DNA of 64,000 bases from positions 3,538,001-3,602,000 of the forward strand of contig NZ_CP107841.1 in the NCBI RefSeq assembly GCF_036346855.1, in the 5' to 3' direction. The DNA comes from Streptomyces europaeiscabiei. Its GTDB lineage: Bacteria > Actinomycetota > Actinomycetes > Streptomycetales > Streptomycetaceae. Both the position numbers and the translations under genes were made by a program. Below are positions 1 through 9,165 of this stretch, piece by piece. Every line of letters starts with the position of its first letter. The stretch's first letter is position 1. Below the pieces are notes generated by a model. It worked only from the letters and a program-made list of their open reading frames with translations, was not told the DNA's origin and ran no database searches.

Positions 1-484
1 TGAAGGAGTGGGGGAGGTGGATGCGGTAGCGCAGCCGGGGCAGACCGGGCCGGAGCGGTTCCGTGTCACGGACGAACTGCCACAGCAGCGGGTCGTCGCG
101 GTCGATCTCGCCCCGGGGGCACAGTTCGACGGTGAAGGTCCGGTGGTAGTAGATACCCACCCCGGCGAGCGAGTCCCAGCGGATCAGGGCGATCTCCTTG
201 CCCCGGATCCACCAGAATCCCGTCGCGTCGAAGGCCATCATCCACCGGCGGGTCCGCCAAGTGGAGACGACCGGGATGGCGAAACCCACCGCGACCAGCA
301 TCAACAGCACGCCAACCCAACCGGTGCCGAGGATCCCGTCGCGGCTCAGACCACGGACCACCGCCATCACGCCGAACCCACCGGCATTGAGCACGATGAG
401 ACCGAACGGCAGGAGCGACAGAAACCGCCGCAGACCAAACCGCAATATCGTCGCGTCCGCAGCCGGCGCTCCCCCAGAGATCAT
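1..484 (-). CDS. Small membrane protein, 3' end outside the window
   Basis: I read this frame directly from the complement. It starts at ATG 484 and stays open to the left edge, so about 161 residues are visible and the C-terminus is missing. Two hydrophobic segments lie near residues 21-47 and 60-78, followed by WRTRRWMMAFDATGFWW and a soluble part containing IRWDSLAGVGIYYHRTFTVE. The pattern resembles a two-helix protein with a PH-like domain, but I do not recognise the family. A GTG at 544, just downstream of the hemW stop, is an alternative start in the same frame. The gene lies directly downstream of hemW on the same strand and is probably cotranscribed. Function unknown. Confidence 0.7.
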   Translation of the reverse strand, partial: MISGGAPAADATILRFGLRRFLSLLPFGLIVLNAGGFGVMAVVRGLSRDGILGTGWVGVLLMLVAVGFAIPVVSTWRTRRWMMAFDATGFWWIRGKEIALIRWDSLAGVGIYYHRTFTVELCPRGEIDRDDPLLWQFVRDTEPLRPGLPRLRYRIHLPHSF

Positions 485-552
485 GGGGCGGGACCCTATC
501 CGAGGGACTACGCCCCCACCAGAGCCGTAGCCGTCTCGGTCCACCAGCAGTC

Positions 553-1794
553 TCAGTCCACCAGGTCGCGCACCACCGCGTCCGCAAGCAACCGCCCCCG
601 CAGCGTGAGCACCGCGCGCCCCTCCTCGTACGGCGCCGCCTCCAGCAGCCCGTCGGACAGAGCGCGCCCTGCCGCCGCCAGGCCTTCCTCCCGCAGCAGC
701 GACAGCGGGCAACCCTCCCGGAGCCGCAGCTCCAGCAGGATCCGTTCGACGCGGCGGTCCTCGTCCGCCAGCAGCTCCCGCCCGGCCCCCGGGGACCGAC
801 CCGCCGCCAGCGCGCCCGCGTACGCGCCCGGGTGCTTGACGTTCCACCAGCGCACGCCGCCGACGTGGCTGTGGGCGCCCGGCCCCGCGCCCCACCAGTC
901 GGCGCCGCGCCAGTACAGCTCGTTGTGCAGGCAGCGGCCGGCCGCGGAGGTGGCCCAGTTGGAGACCTCGTACCAGGCGAAGCCGGCGGCCGAGAGCATC
1001 TCCTCGGCGATCAGGTAGCGGTCGGCGTGGACGTCGTCGTCCGTCATCGGGACCTCACCGCGACGGATGCGCCGGGCGAGCTGCGTGCCTTCCTCGACGA
1101 TCAGCGCGTACGCCGAGACGTGGTCCGGTCCGGCGCCGAGCGCGGCGTCCAGGGAGGCCCGCCAGTCGTCGTCGGACTCCCCCGGCGTGCCGTAGATCAG
1201 GTCGAGGTTGACATGGTCGAAGCCCGCCGCGCGGGCCTCCGCGACACACGCCTCCGGGCGCCCCGGCGTGTGCGTGCGGTCGAGGATCTTCAGGACGTGC
1301 TGCCGGGCGCTCTGCATACCGAAGGAGAGGCGGTTGAAGCCGCCCGCCCGGAGGGTCTCCAGATAGGCGGGGTCGACCGACTCCGGATTCGCCTCCGTCG
1401 TCACCTCCGCGTCGTCCGCGAGGCCGAACTCCTCCCGGATCGCCCCCAGCATCCGGACCAGGTCGTCGGCGGCCAGCAGCGTGGGTGTGCCGCCACCGAC
1501 GAAGACCGTACGGACGGGGCGCGGGTCGTCGCCGAGGACCTTGCGGGCGAGGCGGATCTCGTCGACGACCGTGTCCGCGTAGTTGTCGCGGGAGGCGAGG
1601 ACACCGCCGGTACCGCGCAGCTCGGTCGCGGTGTAGGTGTTGAAGTCGCAGTAGCCGCAGCGGGTCGCGCAGTACGGGACGTGCAGATAGAACCCGAGGG
1701 GACGCTCGGCCGCGCCGGCCAGGGCGTGCGCGGGCAGCGCCCCGTCGTCGGGGACGGGCTCACCGTCGGGGAGTGCGGAAGGCATGCCCTCCAT
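553..1794 (-). CDS. hemW: Radical SAM haem chaperone HemW (coproporphyrinogen III oxidase-like)
   Basis: 413 residues. The radical SAM cluster motif CxxxCxxC is at about residues 42-49 (VPYCATRCGYCDFN), followed by the GGGTP glycine motif that binds SAM and by the HemW/HemN-like sequence GEVPMTDDD. The family was long annotated as oxygen-independent coproporphyrinogen oxidase. Work on HemW established that it binds haem and hands it to target cytochromes, and the length fits HemW rather than HemN. The start at 1794 has only a weak ribosome site, and ATG 1785 is possible. The upstream gap holds a 10-bp-period repeat that could be regulatory. Confidence 0.93.
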   Translation of the reverse strand: MEGMPSALPDGEPVPDDGALPAHALAGAAERPLGFYLHVPYCATRCGYCDFNTYTATELRGTGGVLASRDNYADTVVDEIRLARKVLGDDPRPVRTVFVGGGTPTLLAADDLVRMLGAIREEFGLADDAEVTTEANPESVDPAYLETLRAGGFNRLSFGMQSARQHVLKILDRTHTPGRPEACVAEARAAGFDHVNLDLIYGTPGESDDDWRASLDAALGAGPDHVSAYALIVEEGTQLARRIRRGEVPMTDDDVHADRYLIAEEMLSAAGFAWYEVSNWATSAAGRCLHNELYWRGADWWGAGPGAHSHVGGVRWWNVKHPGAYAGALAAGRSPGAGRELLADEDRRVERILLELRLREGCPLSLLREEGLAAAGRALSDGLLEAAPYEEGRAVLTLRGRLLADAVVRDLVD

Positions 1795-1820
1795 TGTCCA
1801 GCACCGGCCGACCCACGAAA

Positions 1821-1928
1821 TCCGTCACTTTCTGTCACCTTCCGTCACGCCGCTGTCGCCTTCCGTCACACCGGCGTTCGGTGCTCCGCTCTCGTCATTC
1901 CGCTACGTCACCCCGCTACGTCACTCCG
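1821..1928. repeat. 10-bp-period GTCAC iterons upstream of hemW
   Basis: From 1821 the sequence reads as consecutive 10-base units: TCCGTCACTT, TCTGTCACCT, TCCGTCACGC, a degenerate CGCTGTCGCC, then TTCCGTCACA. Two copies of CGCTACGTCAC follow near 1903-1926. On the minus strand these are GTGAC direct repeats, one helical turn apart, between the phosphatase gene stop (1921) and the hemW start (1794). The array partly overlaps the end of the upstream gene. It could be a cooperative binding site for a regulator of hemW or simple low-complexity sequence; the regulator is not identifiable. Confidence 0.5.
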
Positions 1929-4248
1929 CCTGCAACACCAGCAGCGCCAGATCGTCGTCCGGCGGGCGTTCCCCGAACTCGTGCACGAGTCGTCGGATCC
2001 GTTCGGCGATCAGCTGGGCGTCGAGCCCGGCGCAGTCGGAGAGCACTGCGGCGAGACCGTCCCCGTCGTCGAACATGTGCGGGCCGTTGCGCCGCTCGGT
2101 GACCCCGTCGGTCACGCAGAGCAGCGTGTCTCCGCAGCGCAGCTCGAACGTCTCGGAGATGTACTCGGTGTCCTCGATCACCCCGAGCAGCGTCTGTGGC
2201 TCGGCCACGGCCCGTACGTCGCCGCCGGGGCCCAGGAGCAACGGCAGCGGGTGCCCGGCGGAGGCGAGGGTGCAGCGGACCCCGCCCTCCACGGGGACGA
2301 GTTCGCCGTAGAGGAGGGAGAGGAAGCGCGTCTGCGGGCCCTCGGGGTCGACGAGGCCGGGGTCGCCTGCCGTGACCAGGGCGCGGGCGGCTGCGTCCGC
2401 CGCCTCGGTCGCGTCGTCGAGGAGGAGCTGGTTGAGGCGGTCGAGCACGTCCGCGACGCCGTATCCCTCGCGGGCGAGCAGCCGCAGCCAGGGCCGGGCG
2501 AGGCCGATGACCACCGCCGCCTCGGGGCCCTTGCCCTGCACGTCGCCGATCGCGAAGCCCCAGCGGCCCCGGCCCGCCGGGAACAGGTCGTAGAAGTCGC
2601 CGCTGGGCCCGCCCTTGTCGCACGGCTCGTAGACGAGCGCGCTCGACACACCGGGGATCTCGGCGACCGCGCCCGGCAGCAGTCCGCGCTGCAGGACGCG
2701 GCTGATGGTGGCCTGGCGGGCGTACTGACGGGCCGCGCCGATGGACAGCGCGATCCGTCGGCTGAGGTCCTCGACCAGCCCGGTCACCTCGTCCGGGAAG
2801 CGGAGCAGTCCGGCCCGGCCGATGACGAGGGTGCCGAGCGGCCGCCCTCCGGCGATCAGCCGGTAGGCAAGCGCGGCCCCGCCTTCACCCGCCTCCACCA
2901 CCTCGCTTTCACCCGCCTCCGCCGCCTCGCCTTGGCCCTCCTCCACCGGCCCGCCTTGGCCCCTTGGCGCGCCGCTCCCGGAAGCCGTTCCGGTCCCCGA
3001 ACCCGATTCCGTCCCCTCATCCGTCGCTTCGATCCCCGACCCCGTGTGAGGCCACGGCACGGGCACCGCCCGCGACCTCACCGACTCGGGCAGCCTCGGT
3101 GGATCCTTCTCCAGGGCCCGGCGCAGTTCCTCGATGCGGTTCTCGCTGCCGTGCCAGACGCGGGCGAGCCGTGGCGCCGGGCCGAGCGAACCGTCGCCGC
3201 CGCGCCAGCCCAGCCCCTCCTCCTCCAGCCACACCGCGCACCAGTCGGCCAGTCTCGGCACCAGCAGTTGTCCGGCGAGCGCGGCGACCAGATCCTCGTC
3301 CAGCTGGCCGGCGAGCAGATCGGACGCCTCGGCGAGGAAGGAGAGCGCACCCCGGTTCAGCCACTCCCGGTCATGCTCCACGCCCCGCCGGGGCATGGGG
3401 GCGACCAGATCGACCGGGCCCACGCCGAGTCCGGGGCCTGCCTCACCGGCGTAGCCGGAGTAATCGGCGTACGCCCGCGCGCCTTCGAGCGCCGGCGCTT
3501 CAGCAGCACCGGCGTACGCCCGCGCATCCCAGCTCTCGCCCCCTTGAATCTCTTGAACCCCCTGGATCCCCCGGACCTCTTGGACCTCCTCGGTCCCCTC
3601 GCTCCCCGCAGCCCCCGAGCCGCCTTCGCCCCCCGCGCCCCCCTCATCCCCGCCGTACGCCTCGAACGTGCCCTCCACCGCCATCGCCCCGTCGACCGAC
3701 AGCCGGGCCCAGACCGTCTTCACGCCGGTCCGATAGGTGATCCCCCAGGCTTCGGAGAGCGCGGCGACCAGACGCAGGCCACGTCCGTACTCGGCAGCCC
3801 CGTAGGGCCGTTCGACGAGGTAGGGGCGTTCGGCGCCCTCGTCCCGTACCGTCTTGGAGGGGTGGTGGTCCGAGACCTCGACGAGCAGCCACCCGGCTGC
3901 GGCAGGGACGTCGCGGCCGAGACGGCACAGCAGTTCGACGTCCGTGCCCGCGTGGACGACCGCGTTGGTGACCAGTTCACTGACCACCACGAGCACGTCC
4001 TCGACGAGGCGGGCGGAGAGGGCGGCGGCACCCGGTAGGTCGAGCTCGGCCCATTCCGCGAGCGCGGCGCCGACGAAGCGCCGGGCGGCTCCCGGCGCGA
4101 GCGGACCGCTGGGAAGCGACAGGTGCGCCGCCGCGCGCCGGTCGAGCCCCGCGTACGCGGTCGCGGCGTACAGGGACTCGGACCCGACGCGCGCCGGCGT
4201 ATCAGAAGCGCAGGACACGATGTCCCGTTGCGTCGGAATGGCCCCCAC
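1921..4248 (-). CDS. RsbW-like kinase / GAF / SpoIIE-type PP2C phosphatase (OsaC-like)
   Basis: 775 residues. The N-terminal about 165 residues form a GHKL ATPase of the anti-sigma kinase type, with N-box [10 protein letters not shown] and a later YGRGLRLV glycine box. A low-complexity Glu/Gly-rich linker follows (about 185-250), then a GAF-like domain (about 280-500) split by an acidic, repetitive insertion. The C-terminal PP2C/SpoIIE phosphatase (about 520-775) has GDFYDLF, GDVQGKG and VTDGVTE as metal-binding stretches. Proteins combining kinase and phosphatase halves control partner-switching sigma factors by acting on anti-anti-sigma proteins. The gene is divergent from the poly-HAMP hybrid kinase at 4353, as osaC is from osaA in S. 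coelicolor. That parallel is an inference. Confidence 0.88.
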   Translation of the reverse strand: MGAIPTQRDIVSCASDTPARVGSESLYAATAYAGLDRRAAAHLSLPSGPLAPGAARRFVGAALAEWAELDLPGAAALSARLVEDVLVVVSELVTNAVVHAGTDVELLCRLGRDVPAAAGWLLVEVSDHHPSKTVRDEGAERPYLVERPYGAAEYGRGLRLVAALSEAWGITYRTGVKTVWARLSVDGAMAVEGTFEAYGGDEGGAGGEGGSGAAGSEGTEEVQEVRGIQGVQEIQGGESWDARAYAGAAEAPALEGARAYADYSGYAGEAGPGLGVGPVDLVAPMPRRGVEHDREWLNRGALSFLAEASDLLAGQLDEDLVAALAGQLLVPRLADWCAVWLEEEGLGWRGGDGSLGPAPRLARVWHGSENRIEELRRALEKDPPRLPESVRSRAVPVPWPHTGSGIEATDEGTESGSGTGTASGSGAPRGQGGPVEEGQGEAAEAGESEVVEAGEGGAALAYRLIAGGRPLGTLVIGRAGLLRFPDEVTGLVEDLSRRIALSIGAARQYARQATISRVLQRGLLPGAVAEIPGVSSALVYEPCDKGGPSGDFYDLFPAGRGRWGFAIGDVQGKGPEAAVVIGLARPWLRLLAREGYGVADVLDRLNQLLLDDATEAADAAARALVTAGDPGLVDPEGPQTRFLSLLYGELVPVEGGVRCTLASAGHPLPLLLGPGGDVRAVAEPQTLLGVIEDTEYISETFELRCGDTLLCVTDGVTERRNGPHMFDDGDGLAAVLSDCAGLDAQLIAERIRRLVHEFGERPPDDDLALLVLQAE

Positions 4249-4352
4249 TGAGCGGCTCCCTGAGAAAGTTCGGACGAATAGGCCTCAGGCGGCACGGCCA
4301 GAGTGACAGACTGACCACGCCCATAAGCGCCGAGTTACCGAAGTGGGCCACC

Positions 4353-7300
4353 ATGAGTGAGAACAGTGCTACGCGGGTGCTCGAAAACGGCCAGAAAGAC
4401 AGCCGAACGGACGGACTGATCCGGGCATCCGATCTCCGCGCGCTGATCGCGGCCATGACCGCCGCCCGCGACGGCAGCTTCACAAAAGTCCCGGAGGCGG
4501 GCCCCGCCCCGGTGGCGGAGCTGTGCGCCCTGTTCAACCAGATCATCGACCGTAGCACCCACTTCGGCACCGAAGTACAGCGTGTGCGGCGGGAGTTGGT
4601 CCGCCACGGCCGCCTCGACGAGCGGCTCTCCGCCAGTCCTGGCCAGGGCGCCTGGGCGACCCGTGTCGACGACGTGAACCAGACGCTCGACGCCCTGGTC
4701 GCCCCCGCCGCGAACGCCACGCGCGTACTGGACGCGGTGGCGGGCGGCGATCTGACCCAACGCGTCGACCTGCACGACGGCAACCGCCAGCTCCGGGGCG
4801 ATCTGAGGCGGTTGGGCCGTGCCGTGAACAAGATGGTCGACCAGCTGTCGCTGTTCACCGGCGAGGTGACCCGGGTCGCCCGCGAGGTCGGCACGGAGGG
4901 TCGGCTCGGCGGCCGGGCCAAGGTCCGTGGTCTGTCGGGAAGTTGGCGGGACGTGACGGAGGCGGTCAACACCATGGCCGCCCGGCTGACCGCACAGGTG
5001 CGTGACATCGCCCTGGTGACCACCTCGGTGGCGCGCGGCGACCTCACCCGTACGGTGACCGTCGAGGCGACCGGCGAGCTGCTGGAGCTGAAGCTCACCG
5101 TGAACACGATGGTGGACCAGCTCTCCGCCTTCGCGGACGAGGTGACGAGGGTCGCCCGCGAGGTCGGCACCGAGGGGCAGCTCGGGGGCCGGGCCCAGGT
5201 CCGGGGCGTCTCCGGGGTCTGGAAGGACCTCACCGACAACGTCAACTTCATGGCCTCGAACCTGACTTCACAGGTCCGCAACATCGCCCAGGTGACCACC
5301 GCCGTCGCCAACGGCGACCTGAGCCAGAAGATCACGGTGGACGCGCAGGGCGAGATCCTGGAGCTGAAGTCCACCATCAACACGATGGTGGACCAGCTCT
5401 CCGCCTTCGCGGACGAGGTGACGAGGGTCGCCCGCGAGGTCGGCACCGAGGGCAATCTCGGCGGCCGGGCCCAGGTCCGGGGCGTCTCCGGCGTCTGGAA
5501 GGACCTCACCGACAACGTCAACTTCATGGCGGACAACCTGACCTCGCAGGTCAGGAACATCGCCCTCGTCTCCACAGCCGTCGCCCAGGGCGACCTCGGC
5601 AAGAAGATCACGGTCGAGGCGAAGGGCGAGATCCTCGAACTCAAGTCGACGATCAACACGATGGTGGACCAGCTCTCCGCCTTCGCGGACGAGGTGACGA
5701 GGGTCGCCCGCGAGGTCGGCACCGAGGGCAACCTCGGCGGCCAGGCCCAGGTCCGGGGCGTCTCCGGCGTCTGGAAGGACCTCACCGACAACGTCAACTT
5801 CATGGCCCTGAACCTGACTTCGCAGGTCCGCAACATCGCCCAGGTGACCACCGCCGTCGCCAACGGCGACCTCTCCAAGAAGATCACCGTCGACGCGCGC
5901 GGCGAGATCCTGGAGCTGAAGGACACCGTCAACACGATGGTGGAGCAGTTGCGCGCCTTCGCCGACGAGGTGACCAGGGTCGCCCGCGAGGTCGGCACCG
6001 ACGGCGCGCTCGGCGGGCGGGCCCAGGTGCTGGGCGTGTCGGGTGTCTGGCGTGACCTCACCGACAACGTCAACTACATGGCGGACAACCTGACCTCACA
6101 GGTCAGGAACATCGCCCAGGTGACCACGGCCGTGGCGAACGGCGACCTCTCCAAGAAGATCGACGTGGACGCGCGCGGCGAGATCCTGGAGCTGAAGACC
6201 GCCATCAACACGATGGTCGACACCCTCTCCTCCTTCTCCTCCGAGGTCACCCGGGTCGCCCGCGAGGTCGGCTCCGAAGGCCAACTCGGGGGCCAGGCAA
6301 GGGTCGAGGGCGTGTACGGCACCTGGAAACGTCTGACGACGAACGTGAACGAACTCGCGTCGAACCTGACCACCCAGGTCCGTGCGATCGCCGAGGTCGC
6401 CTCCGCCGTGGCCCAGGGAGACATGTCCCGCTCGATCACGGTGGAGACCCAGGGCGAGGTCGCCGAGCTGAAGGACAACATCAACCTGATGGTGGCCAAC
6501 CTCCGCGAGACCACCCGCGCGAAGGACTGGCTGGAGTCCAACCTCGCCCGCCTCGCCGCCCTGATGCAGGGCCACCGCGACCTGATGGAGGTCGCCGACC
6601 TGATCCTGCGGGAGCTGACCCCGCTGGTGAACGCCCAGTACGGCGCCTTCTACCTGGCCGACCCCGACGAGGACGGCGCGGCCCCGCTCCCGGTGGCGCC
6701 CACCAAGGGCCTCGCCTTCATCGCGGGCTACGGCGCGGCGCAGGGCGCGACCGTCGAGACCGGCGGCCTGCCCGTGCACGGCCTCGTCGCGCAGGCGGCC
6801 CGCGAGAAGAAGCGGATCCTGGTGGAGGAGGCCCCACCGGGGTACATCAAGATCAACAGCGGTCTGGGCGAGGCCTCCCCGTCCAGTGTCGTGATCATCC
6901 CGATCCTCTTCGAGGACAAGCTCCTCGGCGTCATCGAGCTCGCCTCCTTCTCCCGTTTCTCCGACGTCCACCTGGCGTTCTTCGACCAGTTCGTGAACAC
7001 CATCGGCGTCGCCATCAACACCATCATCGCCAACTCCCGCACGGAGTCCCTCCTCGGCGAGTCCCAGCGCCTCGCCATGCAGCTCCAGGAACGCTCCGAC
7101 GAACTCCAGAAACAGCAGGCGGAGTTGCAGCGCTCCAATGCCGAACTGGAGGAGAAGGCCGCACTGTTGGCCACCTCCTCGCAGTACAAGTCGGAGTTCC
7201 TGGCGAACATGTCCCATGAACTCCGGACCCCGCTGAACTCGCTCCTGATCCTGGCGCGGCTGCTCTCCGACAACCCGGACGGCCATCTCACCGACCAGGA

Positions 7301-8513
7301 GGTGCAGTTCGCGAGCACGATCCACCGCTCCGGCTCCGACCTCCTCCAGCTGATCAACGACATCCTGGACCTGTCGAAGATCGAGGCGGGCCGGATGGAC
7401 GTACGCCCGAAGCGTCTCCCGCTCATCAAGCTCCTGGACTACGTCCACGCCACGTTCCGCCCCCTCACCCTCGACCGGGGCCTGGCCTTCGAGGTCACGG
7501 TCGGCGAGAACGTGCCGCGTGAGATGTACTCGGACGAGCAGCGTCTCCAGCAGATCCTGCGCAACCTCCTCTCCAACGCGATCAAGTTCACCGCGTCCGG
7601 CCGGGTCGAGCTGACCGTCAGCCGCGTCAAGGACCCCGACCACCGCCTCACCCGCGAGGACCACGACGAGGTGATCGCCTTCGCGGTCTCCGACACCGGT
7701 ATCGGCATCGCGGCCGAGAAACTCCCGGTGATCTTCGAGGCGTTCCAGCAGGCCGACGGCACCACCAACCGCAAGTACGGCGGCACCGGCCTCGGCCTGT
7801 CCATCAGCCGCGAGATCGCCGGCCTGCTGGGCGGCCGCATCATCGCCGAGAGCGTCCCCGGCCAGGGCTCCACCTTCACGCTGTACGTCCCCGTCTTCAG
7901 CCCCGGCCACGGAGTGACGGGCCCCACCGCCGAGGAGCCCGGCAGCCTCGTACCCGAGCAGCTGACCATCGAGCCGTACCCGGCCGCCCACGACAGCGAC
8001 GACACCTGGCCCGCGCCCACCAAGCTGGAGGCGTGGAAGGCGGGACGTGCCGGTCAGGTCCTGCCCGGGCGCCGGGTGCTGATCGTCGACGACGACATCC
8101 GCAACGTCTTCGCGCTCACCCATGTCCTGGGCCGCGTCGGCATGACCGTCCTGTACGCGGAGAACGGGCGCGAGGGCATCGAGACCCTGGAGCGCAACCC
8201 GGACGTCGAACTCGTCCTGATGGACATCATGATGCCGGAGATGGACGGCTACGAGACGATCTCCGCCATCCGCCGCACCCCGCGCTGGGCCGGCCTGCCC
8301 ATCGTCGCCCTCACCGCCAAGGCGATGCCCGGCGACCGCGAGAAGTCCATCGCCCGCGGGGCCAACGACTACGTACCGAAGCCCGTGGACGTCGACCGAC
8401 TGCTCACGGTCGTCTGCGCGGTCCTGGACCCGGAGGGCTCGGAGAGCCCGGCGGATCCGGCGGACCCGGCACCCGAGAAACGCACCGACGAGAACGAGGC
8501 ACCTTCACCATGA
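4353..8513 (+). CDS. Soluble poly-HAMP hybrid histidine kinase (OsaA-like)
   Basis: 1386 residues with no transmembrane segment. Residues about 160-715 are a ladder of near-identical 92-residue HAMP-containing units. A GAF domain follows (about 745-900), then a coiled coil ([14 protein letters not shown]), a HisKA domain with phosphoacceptor [11 protein letters not shown], and a HATPase_c domain (DTGIGI, GGTGLGL). The C-terminal receiver (about 1243-1365) has acidic pocket VDDD, phosphoacceptor in [11 protein letters not shown] and conserved Lys in VPKPVD. The architecture parallels fungal group III kinases (Nik1/Os1), which sense osmotic stress, and Streptomyces OsaA. The response regulator at 8510 starts inside this stop codon (ATGA). 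The start at 4353 lacks a strong ribosome site. Confidence 0.92.
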   Translation: MSENSATRVLENGQKDSRTDGLIRASDLRALIAAMTAARDGSFTKVPEAGPAPVAELCALFNQIIDRSTHFGTEVQRVRRELVRHGRLDERLSASPGQGAWATRVDDVNQTLDALVAPAANATRVLDAVAGGDLTQRVDLHDGNRQLRGDLRRLGRAVNKMVDQLSLFTGEVTRVAREVGTEGRLGGRAKVRGLSGSWRDVTEAVNTMAARLTAQVRDIALVTTSVARGDLTRTVTVEATGELLELKLTVNTMVDQLSAFADEVTRVAREVGTEGQLGGRAQVRGVSGVWKDLTDNVNFMASNLTSQVRNIAQVTTAVANGDLSQKITVDAQGEILELKSTINTMVDQLSAFADEVTRVAREVGTEGNLGGRAQVRGVSGVWKDLTDNVNFMADNLTSQVRNIALVSTAVAQGDLGKKITVEAKGEILELKSTINTMVDQLSAFADEVTRVAREVGTEGNLGGQAQVRGVSGVWKDLTDNVNFMALNLTSQVRNIAQVTTAVANGDLSKKITVDARGEILELKDTVNTMVEQLRAFADEVTRVAREVGTDGALGGRAQVLGVSGVWRDLTDNVNYMADNLTSQVRNIAQVTTAVANGDLSKKIDVDARGEILELKTAINTMVDTLSSFSSEVTRVAREVGSEGQLGGQARVEGVYGTWKRLTTNVNELASNLTTQVRAIAEVASAVAQGDMSRSITVETQGEVAELKDNINLMVANLRETTRAKDWLESNLARLAALMQGHRDLMEVADLILRELTPLVNAQYGAFYLADPDEDGAAPLPVAPTKGLAFIAGYGAAQGATVETGGLPVHGLVAQAAREKKRILVEEAPPGYIKINSGLGEASPSSVVIIPILFEDKLLGVIELASFSRFSDVHLAFFDQFVNTIGVAINTIIANSRTESLLGESQRLAMQLQERSDELQKQQAELQRSNAELEEKAALLATSSQYKSEFLANMSHELRTPLNSLLILARLLSDNPDGHLTDQEVQFASTIHRSGSDLLQLINDILDLSKIEAGRMDVRPKRLPLIKLLDYVHATFRPLTLDRGLAFEVTVGENVPREMYSDEQRLQQILRNLLSNAIKFTASGRVELTVSRVKDPDHRLTREDHDEVIAFAVSDTGIGIAAEKLPVIFEAFQQADGTTNRKYGGTGLGLSISREIAGLLGGRIIAESVPGQGSTFTLYVPVFSPGHGVTGPTAEEPGSLVPEQLTIEPYPAAHDSDDTWPAPTKLEAWKAGRAGQVLPGRRVLIVDDDIRNVFALTHVLGRVGMTVLYAENGREGIETLERNPDVELVLMDIMMPEMDGYETISAIRRTPRWAGLPIVALTAKAMPGDREKSIARGANDYVPKPVDVDRLLTVVCAVLDPEGSESPADPADPAPEKRTDENEAPSP
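4833..6488 (+). repeat. 276-bp in-frame tandem repeat encoding HAMP units
   Basis: The motif encoding Met-Val-Asp-Gln-Leu (or a close variant) recurs at 4833, 5109, 5385, 5661, 5937 and 6213, and a relative at 6489. The spacing is exactly 276 bases, or 92 codons. The units beginning at 5109, 5385 and 5661 are nearly identical at the nucleotide level, and the outer ones are more diverged. Such an array is prone to unit gain or loss by recombination without breaking the reading frame. Confidence 0.9.
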
Positions 8514-9088
8514 CCACTCAGGACCGGACCGACGGACGCGCGGGCATCCTCCTCGTCGACGACATGGAGGACAACCTGATCGCCCTGGAGGCCGTCCTGG
8601 GATCCCTCAACGAGCCGCTGGTACGGGCCCGTTCGGGCGAGGAGGCCATGAAGGCCCTCCTCCGGCAACGCTTCGCCGTCGTCCTGCTGGACATCCGCAT
8701 GCCCGGCATGGACGGCTTCGAGACCGCCGCCAACATCAAGCGCCTCGACCAGACCAAGGACGTCCCGATCATCTTCCTCACCGGCACCGACGCGGACGCG
8801 GGCTACACCTTCCGCGGCTACGCCACGGGCGCGGCGGACTACGTGACCAAGCCCTTCGACCCCTGGGTGCTGCGGGCGAAGGTGAGCGTCTTCCTGGATC
8901 TGCACCGCAAGACCCGGCAACTGGAGAGCGTGCTGGCGGGGCACCAGGAGCTCACGGAACAGGTGGACTCGAAACTGGCCGCCCTGCAGAAACAACTGTC
9001 CGAATCCACTCCGGACCTGCCGGAGGTCCGAATACAGCTGCAAGACCTCCGAGCCCTGGTGACAAGGGACCACGGCAGCCGCTCCTGA
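8510..9088 (+). CDS. Single-domain response regulator with C-terminal coiled coil (OsaB-like)
   Basis: 192 residues. The ATG at 8510 overlaps the stop of the hybrid kinase (ATGA), so the two are translationally coupled. The receiver domain occupies residues about 12-130, with LVDDMEDN acidic pocket, phosphoacceptor Asp in LLDIRMPGMDG, Thr in FLTG and Lys in VTKPFD. No DNA-binding domain follows. The tail (about 140-192) is a heptad-like helix containing QVDSKLAALQKQLSE. A receiver plus coiled coil is the described structure of OsaB. It probably accepts phosphate from the kinase and acts by protein interaction. Confidence 0.9.
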   Translation: MTTQDRTDGRAGILLVDDMEDNLIALEAVLGSLNEPLVRARSGEEAMKALLRQRFAVVLLDIRMPGMDGFETAANIKRLDQTKDVPIIFLTGTDADAGYTFRGYATGAADYVTKPFDPWVLRAKVSVFLDLHRKTRQLESVLAGHQELTEQVDSKLAALQKQLSESTPDLPEVRIQLQDLRALVTRDHGSRS

Positions 9089-9120
9089 GGGGCGCGGGGA
9101 ACTGCGCGACAAGCCACGAC
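9089..9120 (+). repeat. Dispersed intergenic repeat (GCGCGGGGAACTGCGCGA family)
   Basis: A copy of a GC-rich element, with core GCGCGGGGAACTGCGCGA followed by CAAGCCACGAC, directly after the response regulator stop. It sits between converging genes (8510-9088 plus, 9166-11043 minus). Related copies are near 14037, 15217, 35603 (inverted) and 35701. All are at gene ends, which suggests a role in 3' end formation or a mobile miniature repeat. Confidence 0.7.
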
Positions 9121-9165
9121 GATCCCGCAGCCGCCAAGCAGTCCCCGCCACCCCCGCAGAAGGCG

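Noticed and set aside
66..587. 173-codon minus-strand frame at the left end
   Set aside because: The other minus frame gives a protein with clear hydrophobic segments that runs off the edge, while this one is Arg/Gly-rich shadow.
832..4038. Long plus-strand reading frame over hemW and the phosphatase gene
   Set aside because: It is antisense to two clearly recognisable proteins, its translation is Arg/Val/Gly low complexity with no domain, and long antisense frames are normal in high-GC genomes.
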